NCBI GenBank assembly: GCA_029783825.1
Contig: JAREIK010003007.1
Span: 1,230,369-1,294,368 of the forward strand
Source: Sapria himalayana
Lineage: Eukaryota; Streptophyta; Magnoliopsida; Malpighiales; Rafflesiaceae
Direction of reading: 5' to 3'
Length of the DNA: 64,000 nucleotides
Each line of letters opens with the position of its first letter. The stretch's first letter is position 1. The notes beneath the pieces are model-generated. The model was given only the letters and a program-made list of their open reading frames with translations, was not told the origin of the DNA and did no database searches. Below are positions 52,131-63,613 of this stretch, piece after piece. The position numbers were made by a program, and so were the translations under genes.

Positions 52131-52900
52131 GAAACTACTAACATGCACGAGAAGGAGAACAAGCAAAATGAACACATTTAATTGGATTACATTAGCAATC
52201 GTAATGGATATTAACAATTCAATAGTTTAATTCACAAAATGACCGATAATAAGTAGTCACAGATCTGCACAGCGATCACGTAGAACTACAAGAAATAAGA
52301 GTGTCAAGAACAAACTTGTGTCTGCATGGGACTAAAATTTTTGTTCGCCTCACAACTTCAGAAGCTAACATACTGTTCCTAGCACCAAGAGGACCAGCCA
52401 AGCCTTTTCCATACCGTTAATAGGCTAAAACTCTACCCAAAATATTCAAGTACACTCAAACATATTGATAGATATATAAAAATAGTAATTATAGACATGA
52501 ACAAACAAAAATCTAACTTTATAGTCATATAACTTCAAAAAATATCTAAAAGATGTTCAGAAATGATGTTTAGAGAGAGTGTGTGTGTGTGTGCAAAAAT
52601 AAAATGCTTCAGGAATAATGAAGATAATTGAAGCTTGGCCTCCTTTTGATCTAGCAAAGATAGCCAATGATGGGACCCATGCATAGGAAGGACCATGACA
52701 ATGTCTGAAGGCTTTGAATCAAACTTTTTTCATGCATCTCACATCAGATATATAGCAAAGATTCATTATTAGGTTTAATTGGAAAAGCAAAGAACAAAAC
52801 TAGAATAAAAAAAATTGAAACCTCAAAAAATATATCATCTTGTTTTGCTACAAATAGACACAAATCAAAAATAGTTCAAAAATAATTTTAATACGAAATC
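52131..52900 (-). other. Probable captured BPC upstream region (leader/promoter)
   Basis: The sequence 5' of the BPC start is non-repetitive and of ordinary gene-flank composition, with a short (GT)n/(AC)n and GA-rich stretch near 52570-52595. It reads as leader or intron rather than transposon. The ACTACAAGAAATAAGAG at about 52287 resembles a CACTA terminus but may be chance. No open frame of note was seen. Confidence 0.35.
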
Positions 52901-52949
52901 ACCCTCATAATTAATTATTGAATATGTGTTAGCCTCTCTTACGAGGTTT

Positions 52950-54736
52950 TGTAGTTGAATCTCAGAATGCTATTTGTCACGTCAATGCTGCTAACTATGA
53001 CTACATATAAGATATCTACTATCGCATTAAATTCTTAGTTTCTTTCATCTCATCATTCATTTCTTTAATTTTTTGCTTTTCTTCATTCAAATGTGTAATC
53101 TGCTTATCCTTCTCTTCTTTCATTTCCTACATTCCTTGTTTCAAATGAGTAATCTTCTCATCATTCTCTTCTTTCATTTCCTGCATGTCTTCCTTCAAAT
53201 GAGATATCTGCTCATCCTTCTCTTTCATTTCAGTCTCCATAACTTTAAAACATTCATTTGTTTCCATTACTTGTTGCTTGACCACCTCATCCACCATAGT
53301 TGTTATAGATAAATTAGAAGTACGACTGCTACAATAAAAAGCGACTCTCTTAATGCTGATGCCAAACACTCCACTGCTTCTTATGACCTTATGTGGTCTC
53401 CAAATAGATAGGATCATAGTCAATTGGCTGAAGATCGATAGAACCCTCATCTTGTTGAGAAGCAGCTGTCACACATTCCTCAATTAGTTCCTATGATAAA
53501 ATAGAAAAAAATAATATTATAGATATACATAAAATAAATTTAATATTTTGCATTCCAAACAACTTTCAAAATTTACTTTAATACTATAAAAATTTTATTA
53601 ATATAATAGACTCTTATAGTAATCATTGGAGACTTGTTGTCAACAAACTAACCATCTAATTTCTTCACATGCATCTTTCTGAAAATCTCATAAAAATTGA
53701 GATATCAACCAAATTTTTCAGCCTAGAGTATGTATTTATTAAGTCATAAAATAACAAATTATAAAAAATTTTAACAATATTAATAAAACCACGCACAGAT
53801 TTTATTTATTTAGGCTATTAGGAAAGCCACTATATATATAAATGTTTAAAATTTTAAAATTGTACCAAATCTCAAGCATGCTCAATGCTTGACTTTGACC
53901 CTCTTGTGTGGCGAGACATTTTTGTACCTAGTCTGGCTACCTCAGTTCATCGATATTTGCGGTAAATCTCTGATTTTTTCATCACATCTGGCTCCTCCCA
54001 ATACTTAAACCACTTGGGCTAATCATCCTTGGATATAAAATCCAGCCTTTCTTTATATTCTTCAATTTATGGACAAAATTAGAATACCATTCAGCATCTT
54101 TGCTATCCCACAATGACTTTATCTTTCCATTAAATTTGGGTAGCCATGTGCATAGATTCTATATATAGAAAAATCACAAAAGAATTTATATTAATAACAA
54201 GGGCATAATTATTTACTGCTTGAATAATAACTAACATAATAGTTAACTAATTAGATAATTAATTTTAAATGCTTTTGTTTCATTATTTTTACTTGAAAGT
54301 CATTTAAATTAGCACTAACAGAAACATCATAATTTTTTATTCAAGTAATATTTATATATTTCTTACACCTCCAATCCACTATCTCAATTACTAACTTTGC
54401 ACTGAATGTAGAGGAAGGCATAATATTTGATGATGTCGATGATTTTGTAAATTGGGGAACTATTGGTGTAAAATGTGATGTATAAGATGGTAATGTACAA
54501 AAAGTATGTGTAGGAAGGAAAATGGGTGGTGGGCTTATATCTGATAAAGCTGATAGTAAAGGTGTCAATGATGGTGATGGTGATGGAAATGGAGTTGGTG
54601 ATTATGATGTTGAAGTCTAGATATGGTGGGTATGAGATGGTACTAAATTTGCTACATTATGTAAAATACTAGATGAATTTGGTTCATAACTACATCCACG
54701 TCCACCTCTACCACGACCATGTCATTTAAGTACCAT
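52950..54736 (-). pseudogene. PTTA / Transposase_24-type CACTA protein, copy 3 (decayed)
   Basis: Starts MVLK, stop, HGRGRGGRGC at 54736, matching the Gly/Arg-rich N-terminus of the copy 2 protein. A Pro/Ser/Thr-rich region follows (SPTPFPSPSPSLTPLLSALS), then VDWRCKKYINIT and, after a presumed intron, a PTTA core near 53880-54130 (WDSKDAEWYSNFVHKL-like, KKSEIYRKYR, VARLGTKMSRHTRGSKSSIE). The C-terminal part (53000-53300) is a strong coiled coil with near-repeats (MKEKDEQISHLKEDMQEMKE, then MKEENDEKITHLKQGM). Stops are scattered. In autonomous elements this protein is thought to bind subterminal repeats. Confidence 0.65.
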
Positions 54737-54879
54737 TTTTTGTACAAAAAATAAAAACATAGAACAAATAATAAAGATATGATGAACAACCATGCATTTT
54801 AGAATAAAACACATTAATAGTTTTCAACAAAATATAGAAAGTCTTTGATAGTTTAATATTATAATATAATTATAATAGT

Positions 54880-55475
54880 TTAATTATCGGCATCACTATC
54901 ATCCTCCAATGAATTTTCTGACATTTTGTATGATTCTGATGGAAGTTTCAACTCATTTTCAGATAGAAATTGATCATCTCCAATTTCTATTGGGCCACCA
55001 TTTGAGTCACATAAATTTTCTAGATCTTCATCTACATGCACAGACTCAATATTATATATGTCATCTTCTTGGAATGCCGGTACAATAGCTAAGTTTGCAC
55101 TTCTTTGTTGAGATGTTGGTACTACAAAATTTGATCAGCTTTAATTTTGTAAATCATCCACCAATCACTATTATCATGCGATAAACTCAGATATGTACAA
55201 TAAATATACTTTAGTGGCTTGAACTGCCATAATAAATGGCTCATATCGATTAAATCTATGTTTATGGTTAACATACACTAGCTTATAATCCAAATGAATC
55301 TTTGGACCCACATTTCGTGTATGATAAAACCACTCATACTTAAATATAACAATCCGATTATTTTGGAGTCCAAGATATTCCAACTCAATAACTTCTATGA
55401 GTTGACCATAATAATCAATCTCATTTGCATTATAACTTTAGCCTTTAATGCATATAACACTATTTAAGTGGTTAT
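54880..55475 (-). pseudogene. CACTA tnp2 C-terminus (DUF4216 and acidic tail), copy 3
   Basis: The DUF4216 domain reads NANEIDYYGQLIEVIELEYL, NRIVIFKYEWFYHTRNVGPK and YKLVYVNHKHRFNRYEPFIM, then HDNSDWWMIYKIKA after a frame change. A ~70-residue acidic tail (FQEDDIYNIESVHVDEDLEN, ENSLEDDSDADN) ends at TAA 54880. Upstream, the ~530-bp repeat begins directly at about 55475. In copy 2 the whole TNP2 core and DUF4218 lie between these two parts. Copy 3 has therefore lost about 3 kb of transposase by internal deletion, turning it into a non-autonomous derivative. Confidence 0.8.
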
Positions 55476-56575
55476 ACATATATAGTTATACACATATAGT
55501 TAAACACAATATTGTATGTTGTTTTACATGTAATTATAAATATAGTTTCACGTGATTATACATATAGTTACACAGAGTTATACTTATATTTATACAAGTA
55601 GGAATATACATTTTTTTTCATATAATTTTATATATTTATAAATATAGTTCTGTATTGGTATAGATATAGTAACATACATTTTTATATACTAATATATAAT
55701 AATGTATATTAAATATATGTTGTAAATTATATATTTAAATATAGTTATGTATAAAGTTCTTATAGTTATACATATTGTAAGATGCAATTATTTATAATTA
55801 TATGGTGTTATACATATAGTATATATAGTTATAAATAGTTATATATATATTTAAACAAATAATTATATATAGATATATTCATACAAGTAGTTATAAGTAG
55901 TTATACATAAATGTTTACAAAGTTATAAAAAATATATAGATTTATATATATGTATACATATTTAGAATATAGTTATATTTAATTATATGGAGTTTTATAT
56001 AGTTATACAAATATTTATATATAGTTATACACATATAGTTAAACATAATGTTATATGTTGTTATACATGTAATTATAAATATTTTTACATGTGGTTATAC
56101 ATATAGTTACACATATAGTTATACTTATATTTATACATGTAGGTATATATATTTTTTCATATTATTTTATATATTTATAAATATAGTTATGTATAGGCAT
56201 AGATATAGTAAAATACATTTTTATTTACTAATATATAAAATGTATATTAAATATATGTTGTAAATTATATATTTAAATATAATTATGTACAAAGTTGTTA
56301 TAGTTATACATATCGTAGATACAATTATTTATAGTTATATGTTATTATACATATAGTATATATAGTTATAAATAGATATATTCATATCAAGTTGTTATAA
56401 GTAGTCATACATAAGTGTATACGAAGTTATAAACAAATATATAGATTCACATATATGTATACGTATATGTATACATAGTTACAAATATAGTTATATTTAA
56501 TTATATAAAGTTTTATATAGTTATACAAATATTTATATATAGTTATACACAAATAGTTAAACATAATGTTGTATG
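55475..56575. repeat. AT-rich ~530-bp higher-order tandem repeat, copy 3
   Basis: The landmark GTTATACACATATAGTTAAA occurs near 55484, 56026 and 56541, a period of about 515-545 bp with two full units. It joins tnp2 copy 3 on the left. On the right it ends abruptly at ATGTTGTATG followed by a T run. Confidence 0.85.
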
Positions 56576-56599
56576 TTTTTTTTGGATCAACACTTTTTA

Positions 56600-57377
56600 A
56601 CCTCAAATTATTTTCAAACACTGTTATGCTAGTTCAGAATACAAATCCCATGTGTACATGTACATCCGTGAGAGGGCATGTACACTTCCAACAAGAAATA
56701 AATAGCTATCAGCAATATCTAAAGCCATCTATCCTATCAACAAGAGAAAACAAATAAATTAACAGGTTCCATACACATTACTCACACTATTATCATTGAA
56801 TGAAAATAATAATAGGCTAAAACAGGATGGCAGTCATCTAGCAATTTTTTTTGTATACACTTCTATTCAAAAACATGATGTACTTCAAGGTTACCCATCC
56901 AGAGTCATGCCATCCTGGCCCTCCAACTAGAAGGATAACCTGAATCTTGGCATCAAATAGGTCAAGCCAAGGTTGCAAATGCATGTTAGTTCTTAAATGG
57001 ATGCTCACTAGGTTTAGCAGGATCGTGCATCACCCTGAAATTAACAGGCAAAAGAAATGCGTTAGAAACCGGTCTGGGATCCCAATGCTGATGGCCTAGT
57101 AAAGATGGAAGGGCCATACAATCACTGGGAACAATCGAAATACTTGCAACAAGTGAGGTTGGAATGTGAGTTGATGGCGGCCTTGTTGGCTTTAAAGTAG
57201 ATGGACAGAAAAGTTTATTGTTCTGTGGGCACCAATCGGGCATGTCATCATCAATGTCAAAGAGCTTCTTCTATGGCATTCTGTTCAAGAGAACTTGTTT
57301 TTCTTTCAAACTTAGTAGTGCATGAACCTTGCATTTGGTAACTTGTTTGTGCGTGGGAATCACTTGAGCAGAGATAA
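56600..57377 (-). pseudogene. Host-gene-like fragment of unknown identity, cut by the foldback element
   Basis: A minus-strand frame entering from the transposon junction at 57377 reads TKCKVHALLSLKEKQVLLNR, one stop, then KKLFDIDDDMPDWCPQNNKL and a Pro-rich segment (LKPTRPPSTHIPTSL, HQHWDPRPVSNAFLLPVNF) ending at a stop at 56986. It is non-repetitive with normal gene-like composition. Downstream sequence to 56600 could be 3' UTR. It may be the 3' part of a captured or disrupted gene. No family is recognised. Confidence 0.45.
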
Positions 57378-57734
57378 CACTACAAGAAAATATTAATTTA
57401 GCTAGGAAATTTTAGCTGGTGATCAATAACTAGCTAAATTGTAAGAGATTAGCTAGGGAATAGCAAGGGATTTATGATTTTTTTTGAAAAAAAAATAGCA
57501 ACGGATTAGCGACGGATTAGCGAAAATTTTTTTTGAAAATTCCGCTCAAAAAAAGTGGGGATTTTAGTGACGAATTGAGCGACAGATTAACGACACAAAA
57601 TTTTCGTAAATTCTGCTTAAAAAAAAGAGGGGATTTTAGTGATAGATATTACGATAGAATATACCTCACTAATAAAATCATGAAATTAGTGACGGAATTA
57701 GCAACAAATTTTTCCTAGCTAATTTTTAGCGACG

Positions 57735-58395
57735 AAATTAGCGATGAATTTTCCATTACTAACAAAATCAATGATTTAGTGACGAATTTTTCCTTGCTAA
57801 TAAAATCCATGATTTAGAAACGGATTTAGCGATGAATTTTTCATTGCTAATAAAATCCATGATTTAGCGACGAATTTTCTCTTGCTAATAAAATCCATGA
57901 TTTAGCTACAGATTTAGTAATGGATTTTCCCTTTCTAATAAAATCCTTGATTTAGGGACGGACTTAGTGACAGATTTTCTCTTGCTAATAAAATCCATGA
58001 TTTAGTGATGGATTTTCCTTTGCTAATAAAATCTATGATTTAGTGACAGATTAATCGATGGATTTTTCCTTGGTAATCAAATCCATGATTTGGTGATGGA
58101 TTTAGCGACGGATTTTCTATTGCTAATATAATCCATGATTTAGCGACGAATTTTTCCTTGTTAATAAAATCCATGATTTAACGATAGATTTAGAGACAGA
58201 CTATCCCTAGGTAATAAAATCTTTATTTTAGATACTGATTTAGTGAGCAAATATTCCTAACTAATTAAATCCATAAATTAGTGATGGAATTTCATGAGAA
58301 AATAAAATCCTTAATTTTGCCATGGATTTAGGGATGGAATTTCACTAAATAATAAAATACGTAATTTAGCTACGGATTTAGCGATGGTATTTCCT
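57735..58395 (+). repeat. 38/50-bp subterminal tandem array of copy B
   Basis: About 14 tandem monomers start AATAAAATCCATGATTTAG and end in TTTTCCTTGCT. They come in two lengths, about 38 and 50 bp, that differ by one 12-bp module, ATTTAGCGACGG or a variant. The two lengths partly alternate. The array lies just inside the left terminus. Short subterminal repeats of about 12 bp are the known binding sites for the TNPA protein in En/Spm-type elements, so the same role is inferred here. Confidence 0.85.
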
Positions 58396-59436
58396 AGCCA
58401 TTATTTAATTATATAATTTTTTTTATTAATTATTTGTATTAAAATTTTATTTAATTTTGTTTATTAAATTTATGTTATTAGTCTATAGATGAGCAATCCT
58501 TGAAACACGCATTCTCCTCATTAAATAAAAAAAATTGATATTATAAATAATTAATTTAAAATATATAAAAATACAAAAAATAATTATATTAATAAAGACT
58601 AAAATAACTATTTTTATGATGTATTAATTTTTTAAAAAATTATAGAAACAAATTTACTAAATTTTTATTTAAGAAATTAAAGAATTTAAATTAAAGTAAC
58701 ATTAAATAATTAATTCATTAAGTATAATAATTTTTTCGATAATCTAAAAATTAAATTAACATACATTAAAATTTATACTTATTTATATGTAAATTAATTC
58801 AATGTATGATAAAATAGTAAATATTTTCAAAAATATCTGAATTGATGAATAAACTTGTAAATATTAATATTATTATAAGTATTAAAAAATTTTATGATTA
58901 TAGATAACTTTTAAAAAAATAAATAATACAAATCATGAAAATCTTGAAATATAATAAAAATATAATTTTTTCAATAAAGTTAAAAGAAAATAAAATAATA
59001 ATTATAAAAACATGTATAGATGTTTAATCCTACAAAAATTTATAAAAATTAAACAATTGAGTAATATTTTTACAATTAGCTTTAAACATTAATTTTTTAT
59101 TTCATATTATCTTTGTAAAAATAAATATGGATTCTTAAAAATTTATAACCATAAAATATAAATTTTTATAGATTTTTTAACATTAAGAGTATTTTATAAC
59201 TTTTAGGTGAGTGGCTAGAAGACAAATCATCTTTTCATTCATGTCTTATTATATGAAGTTTGTTAATTTCATACCTATTTGATATTTTTTTAATGCAATA
59301 AGTTACAAGGAACGTCCTACCAAGCACATCCATTATGTTTATGATCATATTTTTTTTTAATTCAGAGATCATCAATGCTATCTTTCGTTTTGATCTAGTC
59401 CACCCTAACCATTATAGCTCATAAAGTACTAACCTT

Positions 59437-59610
59437 GGACTGGCCATCAAATTTTATGGGCAACAACTCCGATGAAGCTTCATGTTCATGATCAGGTGTT
59501 AAAATAACAAATCCATCAACCAGGAGTGAAATGAATTTCTCATTTCTGTTAATAACCTACAACTCAAGACCCACCGTGTCCGGCATAACTTAAAAATTGA
59601 AAAGCAAAAC
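59437..59610 (-). pseudogene. Captured exon-like piece in the centre of copy B
   Basis: The minus strand reads MPDTVGLEL, one stop (TAG), then VINRNEKFISLLVDGFVILT and PDHEHEASSELLPIKFDGQS, ending in AAG followed by GTTAGT, a plausible splice donor at about 59436. The coding look and the donor suggest a host exon lying between the inverted arms. The family is not recognised. One nonsense codon shows it is no longer functional. Confidence 0.45.
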
Positions 59611-59639
59611 TTTAAACCATTTTGATGGTAGATGTAGTT

Positions 59640-59920
59640 ATATATAGTTTTTCATGTATTTATATATATTTAGACATATGGCTATGTATAGGTATTGATG
59701 TAGATAACTACATTTATATATAGTAATATGTTGATATACATATTGTTAAATACATTTATATATAGTTATATATATATATATATGTCTGTATATGTATATT
59801 AAATTTATGTTATTATATTTATATATAGTTATGTATACTATTTTAATAGTTATATATCTAGTAAAATACACTTATATATATTTATGTGTTATTAATCTTG
59901 GGATTATCATATTTACATAA
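59640..59920. repeat. Short AT-rich TATAGTTATA block in copy B
   Basis: A degraded partial unit of the same AT-rich repeat family as 8760-10600 (TATATATAGTTATGTATAC, TTAAATACATTTATATATAG). It lies in the central part of the foldback element. Confidence 0.55.
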
Positions 59921-60289
59921 TTTATTATGTAATTATTAAATATGTTGTTTTATACACACTGCTCACCAGAAAAATCAACACCCATTTTGTGATTATAATC
60001 CAAAATCACAAGCATGTCTGAGCAGCAAAAAACAAGGATATCAAGCCTGCATACCATACCTATTGTGCAACCTCAACATCCACACAATGATAATGCATTA
60101 TATTACACATGCATTAAGTATCTATACGAATCAGTGTGTATAAGTAATCCAAGCATACCATTGTTATTAATGAAATATTGTGTATAATATATGGTAATAG
60201 TGAGGGTAGATGAAGAAATTCAAAAAAAAATAGCACAATCCAAACACACACTCCTGCATTAAGATAATCTATGAATAGTTAGGGTAGAA

Positions 60290-60440
60290 AACGTACCTCA
60301 AATCAATAAGAAACTCATGGCTTGAAGGAATTATCACTTACTCTACTATTAGGTTATGATGTATCGGTGTCGAGAGAGAAAGAGGTGGAGATGTTTGGCG
60401 AGAGTTAGAGTTGTCTTTTGGACAACAATATAGTCTTTTT
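60290..60440 (-). promoter_or_regulatory. Possible captured 5' exon/promoter in copy B
   Basis: The minus strand has GACTATATTG near 60430, a CT-rich leader (CATCTCCACCTCTTTCTCTC) and then a possible splice donor after GATTTGAG (GTACGT at about 60297). Such CT-rich leaders with a first intron are common in plant genes. It could be the 5' end of the gene whose exon lies at 59437-59610, which is inference only. Confidence 0.3.
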
Positions 60441-62256
60441 AAAGTTATAAAAATTTCAAAAATGTTTTATTTTTTTTATCAAAACATTAAATAAACAATA
60501 AATATATAAAAAACATAAAGTCTCATATTTTATTATTATCAAATTAATTTAAACAAGTCCATATGCATGTAGCAAGTCACACATGAAAACAAACACCTTA
60601 CAATTTTTAATTATCAAATTAATTAAACAATAAATATATAAATAACTTCAAAAAATAGATGTTTGGGCTTCCAACTAGAAAAAAAAAATTAAATAGCTAC
60701 AAAATTTGCAAATTTCATATAGCAAGGCAAAGATAAAACTATGATTTTTCTTCAAGTCACTCACCTAAAAGTTATAAACTCTTTATGTTAAAAATATATA
60801 AATATATATATTTTATGGTTATAAATTTTTAAGAAATCATATTAATTTTTATGAAGATAATATGAAATAATTTTAAAAGCATAAAATTTCATATTAATTG
60901 ATATAATATACACTTTTAAAAATTCTAAAAATTACTTAAAGCGAGAAGATAATTAAAAAAAGTTATATTTATTATTTTAATAATGATTGAATATTAAAAG
61001 CTAATAGTAAAAATATTACTCAATTGTTTAATTCTTATAAATTTTAGTAGGGTCAAAAATCTATGAATTTATTTTTAAATACCAATATATATTTTTTTAA
61101 ATGTAATGAAAAATTTTTAATATTTATTATAAATCAAGATTTCAAATTTTGTTGTACTTATTTTTTTAAAAGTTTCCTATGATAATAAAATTTTTGTATA
61201 CTTATAATGTTATAATATGTACTAGTTTATTCATCAATTCAGATATTTTTGTAAATATTATCTATTTAATTATAAAATAATTTATTTTACATTTATATTA
61301 GTAGAAAATACAATGTATGTTCATTTATTTTTTAAAATATCTTAAAAAAATTTTATAATTATAGAATTAATTATTTAATATTACTTTAATACTAAATTTT
61401 TAGTTTCTTAATTAAAAATTGTAAATAAATTTTTCCATAATTTTTTTTAAATATTATAACTATTAAAATAGTTAATTTAGTCCTTATTAATATAATTTTA
61501 TTTTGTATTTTTATATTTTTTAAATTATTTATTTATAATATCCTATTTTTATAATATTACAAGGAGAATGTGCCTTTCAAGGATCGCTCATCTATAGACC
61601 ATGACATATATTTAATAAACAAAGTTAAATAAAATATTAAAACATATAATAAATTAAAAAAAAATTAAATCATTAAAGATTGAGATGAAAATTATTCCCA
61701 GTGCAAATAGCTATGGAAAAATCCCTAGCTAAATGGATATATTTTGTGAAAAATAAAATTTAAAAAATAATTATTTACAATAAAATATAAAATTGTAAAA
61801 AAAAATTCCGATAATTATTTAGCTATAGATTTTATCTCAATATAATTAGCTAAGGAAAATCCGTCGCTATATCCGTCACTAAAATCCTGGTTTTCTTTGC
61901 ATGGAAATCTACGAAAATATTAGCAACGGAATTTATCATGATATAAATAGCTAGGGTTGCTAAATCTTTTGCTAATTTTCTCGATATATTAACTAGGGAA
62001 ATTTCGTCACTAAATCCATCACTAAATTTCCTGGTTTTCTTTGCGCAAAAATCTATGAAAATTTTAGCGACGGAAAATTTTCAATCAGATCTTTCCATCA
62101 CTAATCCATCACTAATCCGTCAATAATCCATCATTAGTATTTATTTCAAAGTAAAATCAAAAATCCCTTGCTATTCCATAGCTATTCCCTCGCTATTTAG
62201 CTAGTGAATGATTCCTAGCTAAATTTCGTTAGCTAAATCGATATTTTCTTGTAGTG

Positions 62257-62758
62257 ATATAACTATATGTTTAACTATTTATAACAATATTTACTATATG
62301 TATAATAACATTTAACTATAAATAATTGTATATTACTATATGTATAACTATTAAAATGTTAACATAACTATATTTAAATTTATAATTTATAACATATATT
62401 TAATATACATTTTTATATATTAATATATACAAATGTATTTTACTATGCCTATACCTCTACATAACTATATGTATAAATATATAAAATTAAATGAAAAAAA
62501 TATATATACCTACCTGTATAAATATAAGATTAACTATTTGTGATGTATAACCACATGTAACTATATAATTATAACAACATACAACATTATGTTTAAGTAT
62601 ATGTGTATAACTATATATAAATATTTGTTTAACAATATAAAACTTTATATAATTAAATATAACTTTATTTGTAATTATGTATACATATATGTAAATCTAT
62701 ATATTTGTGTATAACTTTGTATACATTTATGTATAACTACATAAAACTACTTGTATGA

Positions 62759-62791
<33 letters not shown>

Positions 62792-62810
62792 TTATATGTA
62801 TAATAACATA
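62257..62810. repeat. Inverted copy of the ~530-bp AT-rich repeat
   Basis: About one unit in the opposite orientation to 55475-56575 (TATAACTATATGTTTAACTA, ACATACAACATTATGTTTAA, CTACTTGTATGAATATATAT). It directly follows the right terminus of copy B. Confidence 0.75.
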
Positions 62811-62811
62811 T

Positions 62812-62900
62812 AATTATAAATGGGATAATACTAATTTGTTGCACTAACTTGAAATTAAATGGCAAAAGATATATATAATATCAACACTATGTAATGACAT
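62812..62900. repeat. Inverted copy of the module tail found at 49850 and 51795
   Basis: AAATGGGATAATACTAATTTGTTG and TGACATAGCCTTAGAG are the inverse of the tails of the duplicated modules, with extra sequence between the two parts. It marks a third copy of that repeat family next to a TA-rich minisatellite. Confidence 0.6.
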
Positions 62901-63082
62901 AGCCTTAGAGTGTCTATTGGTCATATATATCTTGTTGTTGAAATAAGGGTCCTACTCTTACCTAATGCCAACCTTGGGCCTCAGGCTTATATATGAACTT
63001 ATGTATGACAAAAGATGTGTTATATGATAGGTTTGTATAGAAGACAATTTTTTATTCTTTTATGTAATTCCTCATTCTAACA
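62901..63082. other. Unrecognised sequence
   Basis: Short non-repetitive stretch between the module-tail copy and the TC-rich tract. No coding signal was seen. Confidence 0.3.
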
Positions 63083-63330
63083 TTGCATTCTCTGTCTCTC
63101 TCTCCCTCTCTCATTCTTTATGTATCACACTCTCTCCTGCTTTTGCTTTCTATGACATACTCTCTCTCTTTCTCTCTCTCTTGCAATTTTTTTCTCACTT
63201 TCTTTCTTTCTTGCTTGCTCTCTTTCTCTCTCTCTCCCTCTCTCTCTCCCCCATTTCTCTTTCTCTCTCTCTCTCTCCCTCTTCCCCATCTCTCTCTCCC
63301 TCTCCCCTTCAAACTTTAAATTTCTTTCTT
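63083..63330 (+). repeat. TC-rich polypyrimidine tract
   Basis: About 250 bp of CTCTCT/CCCTCT/TTTCTC repeats on the plus strand. Overlapping frames on both strands (Ser/Leu-rich or Arg/Glu-rich) come from the composition and are not genes. Confidence 0.9.
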
Positions 63331-63613
63331 TTTTGCTTTCCTTTATTGTTCATTCACATATTTTGCTTCCTTCATCTAGTAATAGCATGATATTTATTAA
63401 TATTTATCATCCTAAAAATTACTTTATCTATTCATGTAAATTCTGAAAATGCATTGCCTCGATAATCATGATATTAAATTTTTAAATATTCATTTATAAG
63501 TAATTTTATTTAATTATTAGTTTATTTTGAAGTAATTGTATGTTTCATTCAAAATAATGATTGAGCATTAATTTTTGCAAATAAAACAAGGCAAAATGAA
63601 TTCACATCATTAG

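Larger units (their letters stand above)
57378..62256. mobile_element. 4.9-kb foldback element with CACTA termini (copy B)
   Basis: Both ends are intact: CACTACAAGAAAATAT at 57378 and its exact inverse ATATTTTCTTGTAGTG at 62241-62256, followed inward by TTTAGCTA on both sides. The inverted homology extends far inward. 58430-59290 is the inverse of about 60700-61690, for example TAGTCTATAGATGAGCAATC against GATCGCTCATCTATAGACCA. The arms are therefore about 1.9 and 1.6 kb, around a ~1.4-kb centre carrying an exon-like piece and AT-rich repeat. No transposase is encoded. The 3 bp flanks (TAA and ATA) do not match, so no clean CACTA target duplication is visible. Confidence 0.85.

Noticed and set aside
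63083..63390. Ser/Leu-rich and Arg/Glu-rich frames
   Set aside because: Both strands of a TC-rich tract give stop-free low-complexity frames.
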